Shown here: in pieces, positions 31,345 to 39,038 of the stretch | Numbering within the stretch: position 1 is the stretch's first letter | Layout of the letters: each line of letters starts with the position of its first letter | Source of the DNA: Deinococcus aquaedulcis | Lineage (GTDB): Bacteria; Deinococcota; Deinococci; Deinococcales; Deinococcaceae | Reading direction: 5' to 3' | Length of the DNA stretch: 39,038 nt | NCBI RefSeq assembly: GCF_019693445.1 | Contig: NZ_JAHRBL010000023.1 | Coordinates: 1-39,038, forward strand | Position numbers and translations under genes: made by a program | Notes under the pieces: generated by a model | What the model was told of the DNA's origin: nothing | The model's database searches: none | What the model saw: only the letters and a program-made list of their open reading frames with translations

Positions 31345-32576
31345 TCTTCTCTCCCAGTTGCCGGAAATAGCCCTTGCATCAGCCCCCGCTTAAACTCTTG
31401 CAGCGCCACTATGTTCTCACCCTGCGCGGTAATGAGGTCATCGAGGGAAGACAGCGCGGCGGCAATGCGGGTCTGTTCGGAGGGCAAAGGGGGAATAGGA
31501 ATCTTTACAGACTTGATTATTTCTCCGGAAAGATTACCCTGACCACCCTGGATATATAGCGCGATGATTCTGTCTTTGCTGTGCGCTAGAAACTGATACA
31601 TAAATCTGGTGTCCGTTTTGGGACGTATGCACAGAATAGCTTGGTTTATTGCGCCTCGAATCCTTGAGATGCCTGTCTCGCCACTGTTAGCGCCATAGAG
31701 TGCAACTAGCAAGTCGCCTTTATCAACCATTTTGGCAGCAGAATTTGCCAGACCACTCTCAGTAAGAAAAAGCTCCGTAGATTCGGAGGCAATTTCGGCA
31801 GAGCGAATAAAGGGAATTCGTCCACCATAATATTCTCTATTTGAAGTTGAGGGCGTTCCACCGCTGAAACTTGTGGATACCTGCCCCACTGTTTTTACTT
31901 CCCACTCCCCCGCCCCCTCGAACTCTGGAAAGCGCAGACGGGGCACCCGCTCGCCCTCAGCGGGAAACAGTCCCACCATCAGCCCCCGCTTGTGCTGGCG
32001 CAGGGCGTCCTGCCTGTTCTGGTGGGCCGCAATGACGGCATCCAGCGAGGAGAGCGCGGCGGCGATGCGGGTCTGCTCGGGGAGGGTTGGGGGGAGGGGA
32101 ATGGGAACTTCCGAGAACTGCTTATAACTAATCATTTTGCCGTCGCGCAGCCCTTCAAGATTTTTTGTCAAGTCTTTGACAAATCCAGCATATTTAAAAT
32201 AGTGCTGAAAATAACCTGTAGCTACTTCTTTAGTGGCGCGCAGAATGATATAGGCCGGGCTACATATCCCCTTGTATCTAGAATACTCTATACCACCTTG
32301 AAACGACCTGAGACTGATAATAAAGTCATCTACTTCAACAACTTTATAGCTATCAACACTCTCATTAGTAACAGATACGTGATAATCAATCTCACTTCGA
32401 GGAACAGCACCTTTGTCCTGCGTAATGGCGAGGATGGGCAAATCGGAATTATGTTTCTTATTGCTTATCTGGTTGAAAAGCTGGCCCCCAGTCTTCTCTT
32501 CCCACTCCCCCTTAAACCCCGGAAACCTCAGCCGGGGCGCGGGTACGGGCCTGGTCTTTAGTTCTTTACTGTTCAT
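31341..32576 (-). CDS. hsdS: Type I restriction-modification specificity subunit HsdS
   Basis: A 411-residue DNA-recognition subunit with two target-recognition domains, residues about 28-160 and 228-362, each reading one half of a bipartite site. Two conserved repeats frame them: LPEQTRIAAALSSLD to LFPA (165-206) and LPSEQTRIAAALSSLD to LFPA (364-406), exactly 200 residues apart, plus RLRFPGF/RLRFPEF before each domain. These repeats form the helical spacers that bind HsdM. The repeats are GC-rich like the host, whereas the recognition domains are AT-rich. I chose ATG 32576 (GGGGG upstream); ATG 32594 would add six residues. It overlaps hsdR by 11 bases and prrC by 4. The DNA target cannot be read from sequence. 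Confidence 0.95.
   Translation of the reverse strand: MNSKELKTRPVPAPRLRFPGFKGEWEEKTGGQLFNQISNKKHNSDLPILAITQDKGAVPRSEIDYHVSVTNESVDSYKVVEVDDFIISLRSFQGGIEYSRYKGICSPAYIILRATKEVATGYFQHYFKYAGFVKDLTKNLEGLRDGKMISYKQFSEVPIPLPPTLPEQTRIAAALSSLDAVIAAHQNRQDALRQHKRGLMVGLFPAEGERVPRLRFPEFEGAGEWEVKTVGQVSTSFSGGTPSTSNREYYGGRIPFIRSAEIASESTELFLTESGLANSAAKMVDKGDLLVALYGANSGETGISRIRGAINQAILCIRPKTDTRFMYQFLAHSKDRIIALYIQGGQGNLSGEIIKSVKIPIPPLPSEQTRIAAALSSLDDLITAQGENIVALQEFKRGLMQGLFPATGREE
31359..31487 (-). repeat. HsdS conserved spacer, distal copy
   Basis: Encodes residues 364-406 of HsdS (LPSEQTR...LFPA). It is a diverged direct repeat of 31959-32084 and is GC-rich compared with the flanking recognition domain. Homologous spacers like this allow recognition domains to be swapped by recombination. 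Confidence 0.8.
31959..32084 (-). repeat. HsdS conserved spacer, central copy
   Basis: Encodes residues 165-206 of HsdS (LPEQTR...LFPA), partner of the repeat at 31359-31487. The two share nearly identical EQTRIAAALSSLD and KRGLM.GLFPA segments. Confidence 0.8.
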
Positions 32577-35532
32577 AAGCCCCCAGTCCGGCAATATCCC
32601 GGCCCTCGGCGCGGCGGCGCAGCAGTGGGGCCAGGTCAGTCATCAGGGCTTCTTCCTTGCGTTTGCGGGCCTTCCAGCCCAGGCCCAGCGGGGCCAGCAG
32701 GTCGCCCAGCGCCTGACTGTCGAAAATCAGGCGTTGCATCGTGGTGGCCACAAAGCCCTGTAAGGCGTTCGGGGCCAGCCCGTGGACCTGGGCAAGCGTG
32801 GCCAGCTCGCGGGCATTTTTGGCCGCCTTGAAGCGCTCGTACCCCGCTTCAATCTCTTCTCTGCTCTGGCCTCTGCCCGTGGGCAGGCTCGTGATGTATT
32901 CGGTAATCTCCTCGCGCTCGTTCAGGAACTTGGCGTCCGCGCCAATCAGCTCCAGCAGCTTCTCGCGGGTCACGCGCTGCTGCTCGGGGGTGTCGTTGGT
33001 CGACTGGGCCAGCAGCGTCATGATGTAGTCGTAATCAATAATTGCGGAGGCAAACAACACGAATTCAAAGTCCAGGTCGGCGACTTCGGGTTCGGGCTGG
33101 GGCTTGTCCTGCTTGGCTTTGAGCTTCTGGGCCACTTCCAGGTAGGCCCCCCGGAAGGCTTGCAGCTCGTCCCGGGGCAGGGTGGCGTCAATGGTGCGCC
33201 GGTCGTCTTCGGTCAGGTCGGTGTACTGCTCCAGCTGGGTGCTCAGGCGCTGCACTTCCTTGAACAGCTTCACAAACTGCACCTGGGCCGCGTCGCCCTT
33301 CAGGTTGTGGACCTGGTCCGGTGTGGGACTCAGGTCGTGAATATCCATAAACTGCGCCACCTTCCTCACGGCCTTTTGCAGCTCCCCTATGACCACGGGG
33401 GCGGGCTCCACCAGCCACATCTTGCGGGCGGCGTCCTTGTCGCTGGCGTCAGAAAACAGCTTGATGGCGTCGTCCACGGCCTCTTGCTGGCCCCGGAAAT
33501 CTAGAATGTTGCCGTAGGGCTTGGTGTCATTCAGGATTCGGTTGGTGCGCGACATGGCCTGAATCAGCCCGTGATGTTGCAGCTTTTTGTCCAGATACAG
33601 CGTGTTGAGGTACTTGGAGTCAAAGCCGGTCAGCAGCATGTCCACCACGATCACCACGTCAATCTTGTTCTTGTGGGCGTAGTCGCGATTGGCGTACTGC
33701 TGGTCTTTGATGCGCTTTTGCACGTCCTGGTAATAGGCGTCGAACTCGGCCAGGCGGTGGTTGGTGCCGTATTTTGCGTTGTAACCCTCAAGAATGCGCT
33801 CTAGCGCCTGCTTTTTGGCCTCGGGGTTTTGCTTGTTGTCTTCGCGCTCCTGGGCCAAGTCCTCCGCCAGTCCCCGGGCCTCGGCACCCAGCGAGGGCGG
33901 CGGCGAGAAGACGCAGGCCACATTCAGAGGCACATAGGCCGGGTTTTCCTCCTGTTTCCTGGCCTGAATCTGGGCAAACTTATCGTGATACTCAATGGCG
34001 TCATCAATTGAGGCCGTCGCCAGAATGGCGTTGAATTTACGCCCAGCCGTGGCGGCATCATGCTTCTGGATAATCTTTTCGATCACGGCTTCTTTGGGCG
34101 GCTCTTGCGGGCCCGCCTGACTGGCCGGCTCGCCTTCGGGCTTGTAGTAGTCCACATGAAAGCGCAGCACGTTCTGGTCGGCAATCGCGTCGGTAATGGT
34201 GTAGGCGTGCAGCTGCTGCTGAAAGATATCGGCGGTGGTCTGGTACCGCCCCTGTTTGCCCTCAAACTGCGTATAGCGGGCGTTCTCGTCGAAAATGGGC
34301 GTGCCCGTAAAGCCGAACAGCTGGGAGGCCGGGAAGTATTCCTTGATGGCCTGGTGGTTCTCCCCAAACTGTGAGCGGTGGCACTCGTCGAAAATAAACA
34401 CGATGCGCTTGTCCCGCAGCGGCGCCAGTTGCCCCTGGTACTCCTTCCGGCCCCCGCCGCTCAGCGCCAGCCCCAGTTTTTGGATGGTGGTCACGATGAC
34501 CTTGTCAGCCTTTTCGCTCGACAGCAGGCGCCGCACCAGGCGGCCGGTGTTGCTGTTCTCCTCCACGCTGCCCGCCTGAAAACGGTTGAACTCCTCGCGG
34601 GTCTGGCGGTCCAGGTCCTTGCGGTCCACCACGAAGATGCACTTATCCACGTCGTCGTTGTCCTTAAGCAGCGTGGACGCCTTGAACGAAGTCAGGGTCT
34701 TGCCGCTGCCGGTGGTGTGCCAGATATAACCGTTGCCGGTGTTCTGGGCGATACAGTCCACAATCGCTTTGACAGCGTAGATCTGGTAGGGCCGCATCAT
34801 CAGGAGTTTTCTTTCCGTCTCCAGCAACACCATGTAGCGGCTGATCATCTCGCCCAGAGAGCATTTGGCCAGAAACTGCTCAGAGAATTCGTCCAGTTGG
34901 GTAATTTTCTGATTGTTCCTGTGGGCAAACTGATAGATGGGCAGGTACCGCTCGTCAGCGCCCAGGCGGAAATGCTCGGCGTTGTTGTTGGCAAAGTAGT
35001 GGGTGCTGGCGCCGTTGCTCACCACGAACAGCTGCAAAAAGCACAGCAGGGAATGACCGTACCCGTTGCCCGCATCGTTCTTGTAGGCCACGATCTGCTC
35101 CAGGGCCTTGCGCGGCACGACCTCCTGCGTTTTCAACTCGATCTGCACCACGGGCACGCCGTTCATCAGCAGCATCACGTCGTAGCGGTGGTGACTGCTG
35201 TGGGTGTTCATGCGCAGTTGGTTCACCACTTCAAAGCTGTTTTTGCACCAATCCTTGACATTGACCAGCGTGTAGTCGAGCGGCGTGTCATCGTCGCGCA
35301 GCATGGTGTGCCTGGTGCGCAGGCGCTTGGCCGCCTCGAAGGTATCAGGCGTGATGATCTGCTCCAACAGTCGAACGAATTCGCTGTCGGTAAGGGTAAC
35401 GTGATTCAGTGCATTGAATTTCTCGCGAAAATTAGACTCTAGCTTCTCGCGACTGCGGAGATCAGGCCGGTAGATGTATTTCAGATCCTTTAACTTCTCC
35501 ACAAAGGAGTTCTCGATCTCTTGTTCTGTCAT
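32566..35532 (-). CDS. hsdR: Type I restriction endonuclease subunit HsdR
   Basis: A 988-residue motor and nuclease subunit. The N-terminal PD-(D/E)xK nuclease has Asp118 (RYDVML) and Glu132-x-Lys134 (VVQIELK). The superfamily 2 translocase follows with Walker A TTGSGKT (273-279) and DECH (382-385), then the second RecA domain with VVVDMLLTGFDSKYLNTLYLDK and QAMSRTNR, and a C-terminal helical part that docks on the methylase. MRPYQI upstream of Walker A is as in EcoR124I-type HsdR. The start at 35532 is chosen because GGGAG lies 4 nt upstream; earlier ATGs at 35562 and 35583 would overlap the asparaginase gene. It leads the operon, 19 bases after asparaginase, with no clear promoter between. 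Confidence 0.95.
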   Translation of the reverse strand: MTEQEIENSFVEKLKDLKYIYRPDLRSREKLESNFREKFNALNHVTLTDSEFVRLLEQIITPDTFEAAKRLRTRHTMLRDDDTPLDYTLVNVKDWCKNSFEVVNQLRMNTHSSHHRYDVMLLMNGVPVVQIELKTQEVVPRKALEQIVAYKNDAGNGYGHSLLCFLQLFVVSNGASTHYFANNNAEHFRLGADERYLPIYQFAHRNNQKITQLDEFSEQFLAKCSLGEMISRYMVLLETERKLLMMRPYQIYAVKAIVDCIAQNTGNGYIWHTTGSGKTLTSFKASTLLKDNDDVDKCIFVVDRKDLDRQTREEFNRFQAGSVEENSNTGRLVRRLLSSEKADKVIVTTIQKLGLALSGGGRKEYQGQLAPLRDKRIVFIFDECHRSQFGENHQAIKEYFPASQLFGFTGTPIFDENARYTQFEGKQGRYQTTADIFQQQLHAYTITDAIADQNVLRFHVDYYKPEGEPASQAGPQEPPKEAVIEKIIQKHDAATAGRKFNAILATASIDDAIEYHDKFAQIQARKQEENPAYVPLNVACVFSPPPSLGAEARGLAEDLAQEREDNKQNPEAKKQALERILEGYNAKYGTNHRLAEFDAYYQDVQKRIKDQQYANRDYAHKNKIDVVIVVDMLLTGFDSKYLNTLYLDKKLQHHGLIQAMSRTNRILNDTKPYGNILDFRGQQEAVDDAIKLFSDASDKDAARKMWLVEPAPVVIGELQKAVRKVAQFMDIHDLSPTPDQVHNLKGDAAQVQFVKLFKEVQRLSTQLEQYTDLTEDDRRTIDATLPRDELQAFRGAYLEVAQKLKAKQDKPQPEPEVADLDFEFVLFASAIIDYDYIMTLLAQSTNDTPEQQRVTREKLLELIGADAKFLNEREEITEYITSLPTGRGQSREEIEAGYERFKAAKNARELATLAQVHGLAPNALQGFVATTMQRLIFDSQALGDLLAPLGLGWKARKRKEEALMTDLAPLLRRRAEGRDIAGLGAYEQ

Positions 35533-35551
35533 GTTGCTCCCTGGCTCTTCG

Positions 35552-36520
<969 letters not shown>

Positions 36521-36527
36521 GCCGGGC

Positions 36528-36533
36528 ATCCTA
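36528..36533 (-). promoter_or_regulatory. -10 box TAGGAT of the asparaginase gene
   Basis: TAGGAT on the minus strand, 7 nt before the ATG at 36520. Confidence 0.5.
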
Positions 36534-36578
36534 ACGTGCCCACTCGGGCGACTGTCCGGCCGGGCAGGTCAGGCGACC

Positions 36579-36761
36579 CTACTGGCGGCGCAGGCGCACC
36601 CAGACCAGGGCCAGGACAAACACGGCCGCCCCCAGCGGCAGTTCGGCCAGCAGGGCGCTGCCCAGTTCGGCGCCCCCCCGGGTGCGCTGCCACAGGCCAA
36701 TGCCCACCCACAGCAGAGCGGCGGCCAGGGCAATCAGCAGTTGACGGGCCAGCGCAGGCAC
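36579..36761 (-). CDS. Small two-helix membrane protein
   Basis: A 60-residue protein with two hydrophobic helices, LLIALAAALLWVGIGLW and ALLAELPLGAAVFVLALVW, linked by a short polar loop and ending in RLRRQ. No family recognised. The start at GTG 36761 lies 7 bases after the hemC stop and has TAAGG upstream; ATG 36788 would overlap hemC by 20 bases. It is probably co-transcribed with hemC; whether it is related to heme synthesis is unknown. Confidence 0.65.
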   Translation of the reverse strand: MPALARQLLIALAAALLWVGIGLWQRTRGGAELGSALLAELPLGAAVFVLALVWVRLRRQ

Positions 36762-36768
36762 GCGCGCC

Positions 36769-37698
<930 letters not shown>

Positions 37699-37707
37699 AA
37701 CCTGACC

Positions 37708-37713
37708 AGTATA
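37708..37713 (-). promoter_or_regulatory. -10 box TATACT of hemC
   Basis: TATACT on the minus strand, 9 nt before the ATG at 37698; the leader would be very short. Confidence 0.5.
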
Positions 37714-37771
37714 CGGGCTGGCGACAGGACAGGCGGTCAGCCCCCGCAGGCACCGGGCACAATGGCGACAG

Positions 37772-38929
37772 ATGACCACCTTTGCCGACTCCTGGCTGTG
37801 GGGCGTGGGCCTGAGCTCCGGGCCTCTGGACGCCGCCGATCTGGACCTGCTGCGCGAACTGGGCGTGCAGGCCGCCTGCCTGACCGCGCCCTGGGCCCAG
37901 TTGCAGCCCACCGGCCGGGGCCGCCTGAATGCCGGCGCACTGGCCGCCATTGACCGCCTGACCGACGACCTGCTGACCCTGGGCGTGCAGCCGTGGCTGA
38001 GCCTGGACGGCGCGCTGCCCCCCACTGTTGACGCCGCCGGGGGCTGGCTGGCCCGCGACACGGCCCACCGCTTTCAGGACTACGCCTATCTGGTGGGCGA
38101 GGCCCTGGCGGACCGCGCGGCGGCCGTGTTTACGCTGTGGCCGGTGCTGGGCACGCCCCCGTCGCCGCCGACCCTGCACAGCTTTCCAGCGCACCATCAC
38201 CGCCTGCTGGGGCACGGCCTGGCCACCCGGGCGCTGCGTGAGGCCGGCGCGCGGCAGGTTGGCCTGGGCCACCACTTCGCCCCGGCGTGGCCCGCCCGCG
38301 ACCACGACGCCGATGAGCAGGCCGCCGCCCTGGTGGCCGCGTGGCGCAACGACCTGTGCACCGGGCCCGTGTGGCGCGGCGCCTATCCCGCCCCGGTGCT
38401 GGAGGTGCTGGGTGAGCGTGCCCCCGCCCTGCTGGACGCCGTGCGCCCCGGGGACCTGAACACCATCGCGGCGCCGCTGGATTTGCTGGGCGTGGGCTAC
38501 GACCAGCCCGCCTGGGTGCAGGCCCGCCCGGGTGCGCCGCTGGGGCTGGACGTGGGCCCGGTGCCTGACCGCGAGCGCACCGGCGCCGCAGGGTCCGAGG
38601 GGCTGACCCAGGTGCTGACTGACCTGAAGGTGCAACTGGGCGAGACGGGACCGCCGCTGGTGGTGGCGCTGGGGGGCGTGTGGGCCGATGCCCCTTTACC
38701 GGACGGCCGGGTGCCGGACAGTGGGCGGGTTCGGTTTCTGGAGGGGCATGTTCAGGCGGTGGCGGACGCGGCGGAGCGGGGGGTGGCGGTGCGGGGGGTT
38801 CTTGTGGGGGAACTGCTGGACCGGGGGGAAGGGTGGGGGTTGGTGCGGGTGGATGAGGGGACGGGAGAGAGGGTTCGGAAGGGGAGTTTTGGGTGGGTGG
38901 CGGGGGTGGTTCGGGGGGATGGGGGATGA
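37772..38929 (+). CDS. GH1-like protein lacking catalytic residues (probable pseudoenzyme)
   Basis: A 385-residue protein that follows the glycoside hydrolase family 1 plan from end to end but is shorter than the usual 440-450 residues. Recognisable landmarks: WLWGVG at the start, PWAQLQPTGRGRLNAGAL, the GGWLARDTAHRFQDYAYLVGEAL block, and late DAPLPDGRVPDSGRVRFLEGHVQAV and GELLDRGEGWGLVRVD. The acid/base motif TLNEP reads TLWPV (121-125), and the nucleophile motif TENG reads VALGG (298-302), so both catalytic glutamates are absent. Hydrolysis is therefore unlikely; a binding or structural role is possible. From about 38700 the codons shift to G-ending forms with long G runs. It starts 73 bases from hemC on the other strand. 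Confidence 0.8.
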   Translation: MTTFADSWLWGVGLSSGPLDAADLDLLRELGVQAACLTAPWAQLQPTGRGRLNAGALAAIDRLTDDLLTLGVQPWLSLDGALPPTVDAAGGWLARDTAHRFQDYAYLVGEALADRAAAVFTLWPVLGTPPSPPTLHSFPAHHHRLLGHGLATRALREAGARQVGLGHHFAPAWPARDHDADEQAAALVAAWRNDLCTGPVWRGAYPAPVLEVLGERAPALLDAVRPGDLNTIAAPLDLLGVGYDQPAWVQARPGAPLGLDVGPVPDRERTGAAGSEGLTQVLTDLKVQLGETGPPLVVALGGVWADAPLPDGRVPDSGRVRFLEGHVQAVADAAERGVAVRGVLVGELLDRGEGWGLVRVDEGTGERVRKGSFGWVAGVVRGDGG

Positions 38930-38935
38930 CGTTTT
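38800..38935 (+). other. G-tract-rich, quadruplex-prone stretch
   Basis: The 3' end of the GH1-like gene has very many runs of three to six G on the plus strand with short spacers, far more than elsewhere in the window. It can form G-quadruplexes in principle; function is inferred only. Confidence 0.55.
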
Positions 38936-38944
38936 CTGGCGTTG

Positions 38945-38971
38945 CCCCCCCCCCCCACCCCCCCAACCCCC
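38945..38971 (+). repeat. Interrupted poly-C tract
   Basis: C12 (38945-38956), A, C7 (38958-38964), AA, C5 (38967-38971), 15 bases after the GH1-like stop. Long homopolymers are rare here and can slip in replication. The last 67 bases of the window hold nothing else that I recognise. Confidence 0.8.
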
Positions 38972-39038
38972 GAGGGGCAGGGGGGAGTTTTCCGCTGCGC
39001 TCGGCAAACGTTGACTGGCGGTTCGGGGTGGCGTGTAT

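Noticed and set aside
28490..35551. The island as a prophage, transposon or integrative element
   Set aside because: I found no integrase, transposase, terminal inverted repeats or convincing direct repeats at the edges; the tRNA-Trp gene is about 3 kb away and intact.

Overview
The window comes from a high-G+C Deinococcus chromosome. This is inferred from the close match of several proteins to what I recall of Deinococcus relatives (RuvC, the cytochrome c/Rieske/cytochrome b cluster, the 5' end of 23S rRNA) and from the start-site architecture. At about seventeen genes a TANNNT box sits 5-9 nt before the start codon with no room for a Shine-Dalgarno sequence, which is the leaderless-mRNA layout described for Deinococcus.

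Layout. 1-277: the 5' end of a 23S rRNA gene (minus strand) with its own strong promoter, so this 23S is not directly behind a 16S gene. 278-2214: a fused MoaD-MoaE molybdopterin synthase, a PrsW-family membrane protease and ruvC. 2250-6192: a peptide ABC transporter operon (binding protein, two permeases, no ATPases) with promoter, intercistronic hairpins and terminator all visible. 6247-7400: an ErpA/IscA-type iron-sulfur protein and two small Deinococcus-type hypotheticals. 7449-10379: a bc-type respiratory complex (cytochrome c, Rieske, cytochrome b). 10512-14188: a class A beta-lactamase-like protein, a small CPGC protein, a NarL-type response regulator, a CvpA-like membrane protein, a DMT exporter and a small membrane protein. 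14260-19667: a class A penicillin-binding protein with a long Pro/Glu tail, TtcA-like tRNA thiolation protein, LysE exporter, exported WD40-like propeller. 19664-25376: prolyl oligopeptidase, accA/accD, a LapA-like membrane protein, CutA, a lipoprotein. 25489-28489: tRNA-Trp with promoter and terminator, endonuclease III, an MFS transporter, a coiled-coil zinc-ribbon protein.

28514-35532 is the accessory island: a complete type I restriction-modification operon, transcribed hsdR > hsdS > X > hsdM. X is an AT-rich 396-residue ATPase that I identify as a PrrC-type anticodon nuclease. It has Walker A and B and an ABC-like signature in the first two thirds, and an Arg-x3-Glu...His triad near the C terminus at almost the same positions as in E. 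coli PrrC. In E. coli, PrrC is held inactive by a type IC restriction enzyme and cleaves tRNA-Lys when a phage disables that enzyme. This operon would give the Deinococcus host a two-tier defence: DNA restriction first, tRNA cleavage if restriction is inhibited. prrC and the two HsdS target-recognition domains are AT-rich, whereas hsdR and hsdM look like the host in composition, so the locus is a mosaic.

35552-39038: a type I/II L-asparaginase directly upstream of hsdR, hemC with a small membrane protein behind it, and a glycoside hydrolase family 1-like protein that has lost both catalytic glutamates. The window ends in extreme G-tracts and C-tracts.
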